In this document: positions 1 through 7,113 of the stretch, piece by piece
How positions within the stretch are numbered: the first letter of the stretch is position 1
Layout: every line of letters begins with the position of its first letter
Assembly (NCBI GenBank): GCA_035714115.1
Contig: DASTMO010000042.1
Location: 1 to 21,389 of the forward strand
Reading direction: 5' to 3'
DNA: 21,389 bases
Source: CAMAVH01 sp035714115
Lineage (GTDB): Bacteria; Pseudomonadota; Alphaproteobacteria; SMXQ01
Notes under the pieces: model-generated
Told to the model about the DNA's origin: nothing
Databases searched by the model: none
What the model saw: only the letters and a program-made list of their open reading frames with translations
Position numbers and translations under genes: made by a program

Positions 1-324
1 CATGCCGCCGCCGGCGATCAGGCGGAGCAGCGCCAGCGTGTGCAGATCGGGCGCGAGCGGCGCGGCCAGGGTGGCGAGGCCGCCGATCAGAATGCCGATG
101 AAGGCGGTGCGGGTGCGGCCGATGCGTTCGGACAGAAGTCCCCAGGGCAATTGCATCAGGCCGTAAGCGAGATAATAGGTCGTCGCGGCGATGGTGGTGG
201 CGGCGAGCGAGGTGCCGAAATGGCGCGCGATGTCGCCGAGTGCCGGCGTGATCATGAAATGCTCGAAGGCCGCAGCGAAAGAGGCGGCCTGCACGCGGCG
301 GCTGAGCGCGCGTTCGTTCAACAT
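1..324 (-). CDS. MFS transporter, N-terminal part (cut by window edge)
   Basis: The reading frame is open from the left edge to an ATG at 324, giving the first 108 residues. AGGA lies 7 bases before the ATG, a convincing ribosome binding site. The residues contain hydrophobic stretches and the segment LAYGLMQLPWGLLSERIGR, which matches the loop 2-3 signature of the major facilitator superfamily (G-x-L-x-D/E-R-x-G-R). A second hydrophobic stretch (TAFIGILIGGLATLAAPLAP) fits transmembrane helix 3. The family consists of inner-membrane secondary transporters, often drug or metabolite exporters. The substrate cannot be told from this fragment. It lies downstream of the pyrE terminator, so it is probably transcribed on its own. 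Confidence 0.82.
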   Translation of the reverse strand, partial: MLNERALSRRVQAASFAAAFEHFMITPALGDIARHFGTSLAATTIAATTYYLAYGLMQLPWGLLSERIGRTRTAFIGILIGGLATLAAPLAPDLHTLALLRLIAGGGM

Positions 325-425
325 GAGCGGATCCTAAAGCGCGAGAGTATCGCGGGAGAAATCAGGTCACCGCCGAGTGCGCGGCGCGACGAGAAACGAT
401 CCGCTCAACATAGGAGAGCCGCAGC

Positions 426-466
426 TAAAAACAAAGGCCGCGCCGATGATTTTACCGGCGCGGCCT
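426..466 (-). terminator. Rho-independent terminator of pyrE
   Basis: A perfect 11-bp inverted repeat (435-445 with 456-466, stem AGGCCGCGCCG, 10-base loop) begins 20 bases past the pyrE stop. Read on the minus strand it is followed by TTTGTTTTT. A GC-rich stem followed by a U tract is the classic intrinsic terminator. Confidence 0.88.
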
Positions 467-486
467 GATCGTTCTATCCGGCGCTC

Positions 487-1041
487 TTACTTGAAATCGT
501 CGCTCGTGAGCAGCGTGACCAGATTGAGGCCGCGGTCCTTGAAGGAGGCCTGCGCGCCTTCCAGGCGGTCGACGACGGTGAGCACGACGGGAACCGTGCC
601 GCCCTGCGCCTTGACGATGTCGATGGTCTTGAAGGCCGAGCCGCCGGTGGTGGTGACGTCTTCGAGCACGGCGACCTTCGCGCCCTTGTCGAAATAGCCG
701 TCGATCAGCGTCTGCGCGCCGTGGTCCTTCGGGCCTTCTTTGCGCACGTAGAAGAAGCTCAGCTTCTTGCCGCGCTGATGGCTGCGCATGCAGAGCGCCG
801 AGACCATCGGCACCGCGCCCATGGCGACGCCGCCGACATGCGTGATGTCATGTTTCTCCAGCTCGTCGAGCAGCAGATCGGCCATCAGGTTGCAACCCTC
901 AGGGTGCAGCGTCGTCTTCTTCATGTCGAAGTAGAAGCCGCTCTCCTTGCCCGAGGCGAGCTTGAAATTGCGGCCGCTGAGCAGCGACTGTTCCTTGATG
1001 ATGTCGCGCAGGCGGGCGAGGCGCGGGTCGGCGATGGCCAT
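487..1041 (-). CDS. pyrE: Orotate phosphoribosyltransferase
   Basis: The 184-residue cytoplasmic enzyme transfers the phosphoribosyl group of PRPP to orotate, giving orotidine 5'-phosphate in de novo pyrimidine synthesis. The PRPP-binding signature VAVLEDVTTTGGSA is at residues 123-136. The N-terminal segment SGRNFKLASGKESGFYFDMKKTTLHPEG carries the substrate-contacting lysines and the conserved FYFD pattern. The length is near the short bacterial form. The ATG at 1041 begins the conserved protein; the upstream sequence gives only a weak Shine-Dalgarno match. It lies about 100 bases downstream of the EamA transporter gene on the same strand and ends before a strong terminator, so it may be last in a DUF2244-eamA-pyrE transcript or have its own promoter. 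I saw no clear promoter in the gap. Confidence 0.95.
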   Translation of the reverse strand: MAIADPRLARLRDIIKEQSLLSGRNFKLASGKESGFYFDMKKTTLHPEGCNLMADLLLDELEKHDITHVGGVAMGAVPMVSALCMRSHQRGKKLSFFYVRKEGPKDHGAQTLIDGYFDKGAKVAVLEDVTTTGGSAFKTIDIVKAQGGTVPVVLTVVDRLEGAQASFKDRGLNLVTLLTSDDFK

Positions 1042-1141
1042 GCTGGGAGCTTCCGAAAATGCGAAAAAGATGGCCTTAAGCTAAAGCAGGCGCGCCGCCC
1101 AGGCCAGCGCCAAAGCCCGCAAAATCAGGGTTTTTCCACCA

Positions 1142-2059
1142 TTATTTTTTGCCTGAGGAGCGGGCGCGGATCAGCGCCATGGCGACCAGGATCAGCGCTA
1201 GCGCGCCGAGTTCGCGTGGCGATACCAGCTCGCCGAGCCAGGCGGTGCCGACGACGATGCCGAGGCCGGGGATCATGTAGTTGATCAGCGCGGCGAAGGT
1301 CGGCCCGGCGGAGAGCAGCAGGCGCAAATAGATCCACACGCCGAACGCCGTGGAGCCGACAGCGAGCCAGACGACCCAGCCGACGGCACCCCAGCTCGGG
1401 CTCAGCGTCCAGGGCTGCTCGACGATCAGCGTCACCGGCAGCATGACGATGGCGCAGGCGACCATGTTGCCGGCGGCGAGCAGCCCGACCGGCATGCCCT
1501 TGGTCAGCACACGGCCGTAGACGGCGTTGGCGGCATAGCTGAAGGCGCCGCCGACCACGGCGAGTTGGCCGATCAGCGCGCCGAGCGTTGCCGCATTTCC
1601 CAATCCGCGCAGCGCCTCCGGACCCATCAGCACGAGCAGGCCGGCGAAGCCGATGGCGACGCCGAGAAAATGGCGCGCGCTGAGATGCGTTTCGACCTTG
1701 AAGGCGCGCGCCAGCAGCACGGTGAATATCGGCATGGTGCCGATGAGAATCGCCGCCAGACTGCTGTCGATGCGCTCTTGGCCGAAGCCGACGAGCGTAA
1801 AGGGAATGCCGTTGCCCAAGAGGCCGAGCAGAAAGAACTGCCCCCAGATGCGCCGGTCGGCCTTGAACAGATCGCTGATTTTCAGGCCCATGGTCGGCAA
1901 GGCGGCGACGAGCAGTAGCGCGGCGACGACGATGCGCCCCGTCGCGATGGTCATCGGCGGAATTTCTTCGACCGTCACTTTGATGATGGCGAAGGCGGAG
2001 CCCCACAAGGCGGTGAGCACCAAGAGGGTGAGGATGTCGGCAAGACGGCGTGACGGCAT
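1142..2059 (-). CDS. EamA/DMT-superfamily transporter
   Basis: The 305-residue inner-membrane protein has about ten predicted transmembrane helices arranged as two EamA repeats. The first repeat begins LVLTALWGSAFAIIKVTVEEIPP, the typical opening of this family. The second carries LAVGSTAFGVWIYLRLLLSAGPTFAALINYMIPGLGIVVG, close to the conserved second-repeat motif. The C-terminus is positively charged (RARSSGKK). DMT proteins export or import small metabolites such as amino acids, and the substrate cannot be deduced here. The gene starts 18 bases after the DUF2244 gene ends on the same strand, which suggests co-transcription. Confidence 0.9.
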   Translation of the reverse strand: MPSRRLADILTLLVLTALWGSAFAIIKVTVEEIPPMTIATGRIVVAALLLVAALPTMGLKISDLFKADRRIWGQFFLLGLLGNGIPFTLVGFGQERIDSSLAAILIGTMPIFTVLLARAFKVETHLSARHFLGVAIGFAGLLVLMGPEALRGLGNAATLGALIGQLAVVGGAFSYAANAVYGRVLTKGMPVGLLAAGNMVACAIVMLPVTLIVEQPWTLSPSWGAVGWVVWLAVGSTAFGVWIYLRLLLSAGPTFAALINYMIPGLGIVVGTAWLGELVSPRELGALALILVAMALIRARSSGKK

Positions 2060-2077
2060 GAGCGGGCGACGCGTCCT

Positions 2078-2590
2078 TCAGAAAACAGGACGGCGCAGCT
2101 TGGCGAGCGCCTCGCGTAGCGCTTCGGCGAATTCGACGCGCTCGTCGGGTGACAGGCAAGCTGCGACGATGCGGCGCTTGCCGTGCGAGGCGAGCAGCAC
2201 ATGGCCGCCGTCTTCGGCCGGGGCGTCGAACTCGACGCGCAGCCAATATGGCTGGTAGGTCTCGCGGCGCGCGCGGCCGCGCCAATCGACTCGCAGCACA
2301 GAGAGCGCGCTTTCGGTCAGCCGCACGGCTTCATAGGCGCGCCCCGAGCGGTAATTGAGGCGAAAGGCGATATAGACCGCCAGCACGTCGAGGCCGAAGA
2401 AGCCGAACACCGGCCAGGCGCCGATGGAAATGAAGGCGACGCCGGCAGCGAAGCTGAGCGCGCCGAGCACCAGCATGAGGATGAAGAAGCCGCGCGCGCT
2501 CAAGCTGCGGTGGGGTCGCAGCACGGCGTCGAACAATGCTTTTTCCGTGGTCGTTTCATGGTTCGCGGGGGCGGTCATGAGGTCAGGCAT
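2078..2590 (-). CDS. DUF2244 family membrane protein
   Basis: This 170-residue protein has two adjacent hydrophobic segments (about residues 34-54 and 58-76) followed by a soluble C-terminal half. The pattern PHRSLSARGFFILMLVLGALSF, then RLNYRSGRAYEAVRLTESALSVLRVDWRGR and YWLRVEF, matches the alphaproteobacterial DUF2244 family, whose function is unknown. GAGG lies 8 bases before the ATG at 2590. In many alphaproteobacteria a DUF2244 gene sits beside nth, which is divergent here across an 80-base gap. The family assignment is firm from the pattern; no biochemical role can be claimed. Confidence 0.83.
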   Translation of the reverse strand: MPDLMTAPANHETTTEKALFDAVLRPHRSLSARGFFILMLVLGALSFAAGVAFISIGAWPVFGFFGLDVLAVYIAFRLNYRSGRAYEAVRLTESALSVLRVDWRGRARRETYQPYWLRVEFDAPAEDGGHVLLASHGKRRIVAACLSPDERVEFAEALREALAKLRRPVF

Positions 2591-2669
2591 AATGCTTCCC
2601 TCTGGATGAGTCGAGGGGGTGCGGATTACAGTGCCGCCTCACCCGTTCCGCCAGCCGCAAGCCGACATC

Positions 2670-3494
2670 ATGCCCCGCCAGCCGCGCGCCAAAATCCCGA
2701 CCGCTGTGAAAAAAAGCCCCGCTTCGCCTGCCAAGGCGAAAGCCAAGCGTGCCGCCGTGCCCCCGCCCACCGACAGGGCGCCATCAGACAAACCTGTCAA
2801 AAAGCGCAAGAAGCGCATGCCGCCGGGCAAGGGCGCGACCAAACTGTCGGCGCGGCTGACCGCCGACGAAGTCGACGCGTTCTTCGCGGCGCTGTCGCAG
2901 GCCAATCCGGAGCCGAAGGGCGAGCTCAACTACGTCAACGCCTATACCTTGCTGGTCGCCGTGGTGCTGTCGGCTCAGGCGACAGACGCGGGCGTCAATC
3001 GCGCGACGAAGGATCTTTTCGCCACCGTGGACACGCCGCAAAAGATGGTCGCGCTCGGCCTCGACGGTTTGATCAAGCATGTGCGCACCATCGGCCTGTT
3101 CAACACCAAGGCCAAGAACGTCATCGCGCTCAGCGAGATGCTCATCGCCAAGCATGGCGGTGAAGTGCCGCGCGATCGCGAAGCGCTGGAGGAATTGCCC
3201 GGCGTCGGGCGCAAGACGGCGAACGTGGTGCTCAACATCGCCTTCGGCGAGCCGACCATGGCGGTCGACACGCATGTCTTCCGCATCGCCAACCGCACCG
3301 GTCTGGCGCAGGGCAAGACGCCGCTTGAGGTCGAACTTGGGTTGCTGAAAGTGATTCCGCCGCGATGGGCGCTGCACGCGCACCATTGGCTGATCCTGCA
3401 CGGGCGCTACGTCTGCCTGGCGCGCAAGCCGAACTGCCCGGCCTGCGCCGTCAAAGAGATTTGCAAATTCCCGGCGAAGACGACTGTCTTTTAA
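2670..3494 (+). CDS. nth: Endonuclease III (DNA glycosylase/AP lyase)
   Basis: Nth removes oxidised pyrimidines from DNA and cleaves the abasic site by beta-elimination, in base excision repair. From the ATG at 2670 the protein is 274 residues. The helix-hairpin-helix LPGVGRKTANVVLN carries the catalytic Lys182, and VDTHVFRIANR carries the catalytic Asp200. A C-x6-C-x2-C-x5-C pattern (Cys249, 256, 259, 265) forms the [4Fe-4S] site. The first ~55 residues are a Lys/Ala/Pro-rich basic tail absent from E. coli Nth (211 residues). In-frame GTG codons at 2619 and 2631 are alternative starts. A GAGGGGG run at 2613-2618 would suit the one at 2631, whereas the ATG has only a weak ribosome site, so the exact start is open. 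Confidence 0.94.
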   Translation: MPRQPRAKIPTAVKKSPASPAKAKAKRAAVPPPTDRAPSDKPVKKRKKRMPPGKGATKLSARLTADEVDAFFAALSQANPEPKGELNYVNAYTLLVAVVLSAQATDAGVNRATKDLFATVDTPQKMVALGLDGLIKHVRTIGLFNTKAKNVIALSEMLIAKHGGEVPRDREALEELPGVGRKTANVVLNIAFGEPTMAVDTHVFRIANRTGLAQGKTPLEVELGLLKVIPPRWALHAHHWLILHGRYVCLARKPNCPACAVKEICKFPAKTTVF

Positions 3495-3506
3495 AGGCAG
3501 TCTTTT
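3482..3506 (+). terminator. Probable intrinsic terminator of nth
   Basis: The sequence 3482-3502 is a near-perfect self-complementary stem (GACTG at one end, CAGTC at the other, one G-U pair) that includes the nth stop codon. TTTT follows. The stem is short and AU-rich in the middle, so its strength is moderate. It would also separate nth from the convergent Rieske gene. Confidence 0.55.
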
Positions 3507-3520
3507 GAGACGGAGAGCGC

Positions 3521-4621
3521 TCAGCTCTTCCAGCGCAGCACGCGCTCGGTCACCGGATTGATGAAGGGCCGGTTTTCTTCCTGGCTGCGCTGGCATTCCA
3601 GCTTGAGCTGATAATACCATTTGGCCTGGCGGTCGGCGTCGTCGATCAGCATCAAGCTCGGCTTATGCTTCAAGCCTTCCTGTTGCATCATCACCACCTT
3701 GCGGTCCTGCTCGAGAAAGGCGCGCGCGAATTTCTTCGCGATGGGCTTGAGCAGCGTCAGCCAGGGCAAGGTCCAATAGATCAGATGCGAGACGCGCGTC
3801 TCGCTCTCGCTGACCGGCGTGACGGCGGTGAGATTCACCAGCGTATGTTTGCCGGCCTGGATATGCTCGATGCGCACGCCGGGCAGGCGGAAGGAGATTT
3901 CCGTCTCCGGCGCGCCGCCGAGAATGGCGTAGGCGCGCGAGTTCTTCGACGGCTTGTGGCGCAGCATGGTGAAGCCGAGTTCGCTCGGCCCGAAGCGCTT
4001 GGCCTTTTCATGCGCCGACGTGCTTGGCCGCCACCACCAGCTCTTGTGCACGAAAGGCCCGTGCGCCGGATCCATCAGGCCGACCACGGCATGATCGACA
4101 TGGCAGGGGAACATCAGCTCGTCGCTGATATGCAGCTGCTCTGCCGTCACGCCGGGCAGCGACGGCGGCGCGGGCAGATCGGCATCAACGAGCGCGGCGC
4201 GCGGCTTGTCGCTCATATAGACCCAGACCGCGCCCTGCACTTCGCGGCAGGGATAGCTGCGCACGCGGATGCGGTTCAGCGCCGCCTCGTCCTGGCCGTC
4301 GACCAGCGAGGGGATTTTCGTGCAGCGGCCATCGGGCGCGAAGCGCCAGCCGTGATAGCAGCATTCCACCTCGCGCCCGTCGAAGCTGCCGTAGCTGAGC
4401 GGAATGCCGCGATGCGGGCAGATGTCGTGAATGGCGAAGACCTTGCCGCCTTCATCGCGCCCGAGCAGCAGCGGCTCGCCGAGCATGACGCGCGCGACCA
4501 TCTGGCCCTTGGCCAGATCGCGGCCGGGCAAGGCGAAATACCAAAGATTGCGCAGAAAGCCGGCTTGCGCCGCGGCGGGCGGCGTGAAGGCGCGGGTTTC
4601 GGAAACGGCGGTATCGGTCAT
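3521..4621 (-). CDS. Rieske [2Fe-2S] non-haem iron oxygenase, alpha subunit
   Basis: From the ATG at 4621 the protein has 366 residues. The Rieske cluster motif is C68-P-H70, then 16 residues, then C87-C-Y-H90. The mononuclear iron site is DPAH(187)GPFVH(192), giving the two histidines of the 2-His-1-carboxylate triad. This is the architecture of aromatic ring-hydroxylating dioxygenases and O-demethylases of the VanA/pheophorbide a oxygenase type. These enzymes accept electrons from a reductase, which is not encoded nearby. The frame stays open upstream to 4777, but that extension runs through the lipoprotein gene tail and a repeat, so I reject it. The gene is 55 bases downstream of the lipoprotein gene on the same strand. 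The substrate is unknown. Confidence 0.88.
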   Translation of the reverse strand: MTDTAVSETRAFTPPAAAQAGFLRNLWYFALPGRDLAKGQMVARVMLGEPLLLGRDEGGKVFAIHDICPHRGIPLSYGSFDGREVECCYHGWRFAPDGRCTKIPSLVDGQDEAALNRIRVRSYPCREVQGAVWVYMSDKPRAALVDADLPAPPSLPGVTAEQLHISDELMFPCHVDHAVVGLMDPAHGPFVHKSWWWRPSTSAHEKAKRFGPSELGFTMLRHKPSKNSRAYAILGGAPETEISFRLPGVRIEHIQAGKHTLVNLTAVTPVSESETRVSHLIYWTLPWLTLLKPIAKKFARAFLEQDRKVVMMQQEGLKHKPSLMLIDDADRQAKWYYQLKLECQRSQEENRPFINPVTERVLRWKS

Positions 4622-4649
4622 GGGCGGCAGTTTAGCACGAAGCGCGGCC

Positions 4650-4703
4650 TCATGAACGAAGTCGGCATGCGCCGGATCATGAACGAAGTCGGCGCGCGCC
4701 GAC
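4650..4703 (-). repeat. Tandem duplication of 27 bp spanning the lipoprotein gene end
   Basis: Two head-to-tail copies (4650-4676 and 4677-4703) agree at 23 of 27 positions; the first 17 bases, TCATGAACGAAGTCGGC on the plus strand, are identical. The right copy is exactly the last nine codons of the lipoprotein gene including TGA. The left copy repeats them in frame just after the stop, reading SGACRLRS-stop against VGARRLRS-stop. Confidence 0.9.
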
Positions 4704-5276
4704 CAGTGTTGCGAGGCATTCGCTCGGGCCGGAGGTGACGGCGCTCGCGCCGGTCTGACGCGCCCGCGCCTCGACATATTGCACGCGCTTCTCGCTGTTC
4801 GCCGCTGCGCCGGACGGATAGAGGAAAAGATGCAGCACGCAGGTCTCGCCGCGGTACTGCCACATCTGCCCCGTCGCTTCGTTGCGCATCAGGGTCGGCT
4901 TGCCGAGCAGCGCGGTCAGCTGCGCGCTGTTCATGCCGCGCAACTCGTCGAGCTTCGGCGGTTCCGGCGGCGGCTCGGCCGGCGGTTGCGCGGCGGGCGG
5001 CAGGGCGGCTTGGCGCAGCGGCGCCGGTTCGGGCCTGCTCGCTTGCGGCGCAGGCTGCGCGGCTGCGGCGGAGGTTTCCGCTTTGGGCTCCGCTGTTGGC
5101 AGTGGCGGCGCGGCGGAGGCCGCGCCGGATTCGTCAGGCCACGGATCGCCCGGCTTCCAGTTGGGATATTTGTCGTACCAGCTCATATGCGCGTCGCCCG
5201 CCGGTCTCGGCGGCGGCAAGCTGCAGCCGGCCAGCAGCAGGGCGAAAGCGATGGAAGCGAGGGCGATGCGCGTCAC
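4677..5276 (-). CDS. BamE/SmpA-like lipoprotein with Pro/Ala-rich linker
   Basis: From a GTG at 5276 (AGGA 6 bases upstream) the protein is 199 residues. It opens with a lipoprotein signal, TRIALASIAFALLLAGC, whose lipobox LLAGC places the acylated Cys at 18. A low-complexity linker rich in Pro, Ala and Glu covers about residues 50-108. The C-terminal part, from KLDELRGMNSAQLTALLGKPTLMRNEATGQMWQYRGETCVLHLFLYP, has the pattern of the BamE/SmpA fold: helix, small strand with GKP, then a W-Y beta-hairpin. It is probably anchored in the outer membrane. Canonical BamE is shorter and lacks this linker, so the protein is better called BamE-like than BamE. It lies 23 bases after the bactofilin gene, in a likely operon. 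The frame extends upstream into the bactofilin gene, but without a signal peptide. Confidence 0.78.
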   Translation of the reverse strand: MTRIALASIAFALLLAGCSLPPPRPAGDAHMSWYDKYPNWKPGDPWPDESGAASAAPPLPTAEPKAETSAAAAQPAPQASRPEPAPLRQAALPPAAQPPAEPPPEPPKLDELRGMNSAQLTALLGKPTLMRNEATGQMWQYRGETCVLHLFLYPSGAAANSEKRVQYVEARARQTGASAVTSGPSECLATLVGARRLRS

Positions 5277-5299
5277 GGCAAATCCTGATGATCGGGCGG

Positions 5300-5920
5300 T
5301 TAGGCGCGCGTCGGTTCGTCGTCTGCGACAGGCGTGGCGACAGGCGCGACTTCGGCGGCCGGGCCGGCCGGCAGCACCGGCTGCAGACGGCTCACTTCGC
5401 CGTCGATCTGGCCGCCCGGCTCGATCTCGATATGGCCGTAGCTGATGCGGCCCTTGAGCCGGCCCGAAGCGCGGATGCGCAGGCGGCGGCGTACGATCAT
5501 CTCGCCGTCGAAGCTGCCGGCGATGTCGGCGTCCTCGACGTGGATGGCGCCTTTGAAGCTGGCGCCGCGCGCCACCTCGATCTCGCGGCAATCGCCGACC
5601 GCGGCGTCGAGCTGGCCTTCGACCAGCAGCCGCTCGCAGGGGCCGATCTTGGCGCCGGCGATGGCGATGTCGCGCGCGACGATCAGCGTCTTGTGGTCTT
5701 GCGCCAAAGCGGTGCCGCGCAGCGGGTCGGGCCTTCGCGCCGCGACGCCGGGAATCTCACTCTCGCGCCCGGCGACCGGCTTGGCCGGCGCGGGTTTGCG
5801 CAGAGACAGCGATCCGGCGCTGCCGAAGCTCGGCGCGATGCGGCCCGTCGCGCCATTGCCGCCGGATTCGTTCGCCAGCGCGGCGCGGGTCTGATCTTCC
5901 GGTTTCTTACGCCCGAACAT
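5300..5920 (-). CDS. Bactofilin (polymer-forming cytoskeletal protein)
   Basis: The 206-residue protein has a disordered N-terminus, a central bactofilin domain (about residues 75-175) and a Pro/Ala-rich tail. The domain shows the expected hydrophobic/Gly alternation of a right-handed beta-helix: TLIVARDIAIAGAKIGPCERLLVEGQLDAAV, then FKGAIHVEDADIAGSFDGEMIVRRRLRIRASGRLKGRISYGHIEIEPGGQIDGEV. Bactofilins self-assemble without nucleotide into filaments that position cell-wall enzymes at stalks, poles or septa. Their usual neighbour is an M23 peptidase; here it is a lipoprotein gene. A -10-like TATACA on the minus strand at 5969-5974 may belong to its promoter, but no good -35 accompanies it. Confidence 0.88.
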   Translation of the reverse strand: MFGRKKPEDQTRAALANESGGNGATGRIAPSFGSAGSLSLRKPAPAKPVAGRESEIPGVAARRPDPLRGTALAQDHKTLIVARDIAIAGAKIGPCERLLVEGQLDAAVGDCREIEVARGASFKGAIHVEDADIAGSFDGEMIVRRRLRIRASGRLKGRISYGHIEIEPGGQIDGEVSRLQPVLPAGPAAEVAPVATPVADDEPTRA

Positions 5921-6031
5921 GACGCGGTCTCCCGCCGTGGGTCGGTTGCAATGGCCTTGATGGGCCTTTGTATAGCGTGGGGAACGGGCCTGTGGCGACG
6001 GATTTTGCGGCCATTCCTGGCTTTGCCGCCA

Positions 6032-6059
6032 TTGTCCCCGGGGGGCTGGCGGCTATACT
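6032..6059 (+). promoter_or_regulatory. Predicted sigma-70 promoter of the kinase-ampG pair
   Basis: TTGTCC (6032-6037) and TATACT (6054-6059) are separated by 16 bases, in the 178-base gap between the divergent bactofilin and kinase genes. The -10 matches 5 of 6 consensus bases and the -35 is weak. The predicted start of transcription lies about 30 bases before the gene. Confidence 0.5.
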
Positions 6060-6098
6060 GCGCCCACTTTCATTCCCGCCGCGCTTAAAGGAGCCGCC

Positions 6099-7103
6099 TT
6101 GTCCAGCCAGCCCGCCCTCGATGTTCTCGGTATCGGCAACGCCATCGTCGACGTGATCGCCCAGACCGACGACGTCTTCCTGCAGGACAACGCTCTCGCC
6201 AAGGGCGCCATGACGCTGATCGACGCCGAGCGCGCCGAAAGCCTCTACAAGCTGATGGGATCGGCGATCGAAGCCTCCGGCGGCTCGGCTGCCAACAGCA
6301 TGGCGGGGCTCGCCTCGCTCGGCGGCAAGGCCGGCTTCATCGGCAAGGTGCGCGACGACCAGCTCGGCGGCATCTTCGCGCACGACATCCGCGCCACCGG
6401 CGTCGCCTTCACCACGCCGGCCGCGACCAGCGGCTTGCCGACGGCGCGCTGCCTGATTTTCGTCACCGGCGACGCGCAGCGCACCATGAACACCTTCTTG
6501 GGCGCATCCACCGATCTCGGCCCGGCCGATGTCGACGAGGCGCTGATCGCTTCGGCCGCCGTCACTTATCTCGAAGGCTATCTGTGGGACAAGCCGCAAG
6601 CCAAGGAAGCGTTCCTGCGCGCCGCCGCCGCCGCGCACAAGGCCGGCCGCCAGGTTTCGCTGACCTTGTCGGATTCCTTCTGCGTCGATCGCCACCGCGC
6701 CGACTTCAAGACGCTGGTGAAAGGCCATGTCGATGTGCTCTTCGCCAACGAAGCGGAAATCCTCTCGCTCTACGAGACCGCGAATTTCGACGAAGCGGTG
6801 AGCAAGGTGCGCGCCGATTGCGCCGTCGCGGTGCTGACGCGCAGCGAAAAGGGCGCGGTCATCGTCGCCGGCGAGAGCGTGCATAAAGTCGCCGCCGAAC
6901 CGCTGCACAAGCTGATCGATACGACCGGCGCCGGCGATCTCTACGCCGCCGGATTCCTTTACGGCTACACGCGCAATCTGCCGCTGCCGACCTGCGGGCG
7001 CATCGGCGCCATCGCCGCGGCCGAAGTGCTGAGCCATTACGGCGCGCGGCCCGAAACCGCTCTCGCCGATCTGGTGAAGGCCAAGCTCGGTTCGCTCGCC
7101 TAA
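6099..7103 (+). CDS. PfkB-family carbohydrate kinase, probable adenosine kinase
   Basis: The gene uses a TTG start, fixed by an ideal AAAGGAG at 6087-6093 five bases upstream. The 334-residue protein belongs to the ribokinase/PfkB family. GGSAAN (61-66) is the first PfkB signature region. DTTGAGDLYAAGFLYGY begins at residue 274 and is the second signature, with Asp280 as catalytic base and the TGAGD anion hole. FANEAEI (215-221) is the conserved N-x-x-E segment. The overall pattern (DVLGIGNAIVDVIAQTDDVFL at the start) is that of alphaproteobacterial proteins annotated as adenosine kinase, which make AMP from adenosine and ATP. Sugar specificity cannot be excluded from sequence alone. It is followed after 10 bases by the ampG-like gene. 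Confidence 0.87.
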   Translation: MSSQPALDVLGIGNAIVDVIAQTDDVFLQDNALAKGAMTLIDAERAESLYKLMGSAIEASGGSAANSMAGLASLGGKAGFIGKVRDDQLGGIFAHDIRATGVAFTTPAATSGLPTARCLIFVTGDAQRTMNTFLGASTDLGPADVDEALIASAAVTYLEGYLWDKPQAKEAFLRAAAAAHKAGRQVSLTLSDSFCVDRHRADFKTLVKGHVDVLFANEAEILSLYETANFDEAVSKVRADCAVAVLTRSEKGAVIVAGESVHKVAAEPLHKLIDTTGAGDLYAAGFLYGYTRNLPLPTCGRIGAIAAAEVLSHYGARPETALADLVKAKLGSLA

Positions 7104-7113
7104 TGAGCGCGCG

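Noticed and set aside
325..406. GAGCGGATC/GATCCGCTC inverted repeat upstream of the MFS gene
   Set aside because: The arms are only 9 bp and about 65 bases apart, with no further symmetry; chance is a sufficient explanation.
4622..4777. N-terminal extension of the Rieske oxygenase up to 4777
   Set aside because: It would run through the lipoprotein gene end and the 27-bp duplication; the protein family starts near the ATG at 4621.
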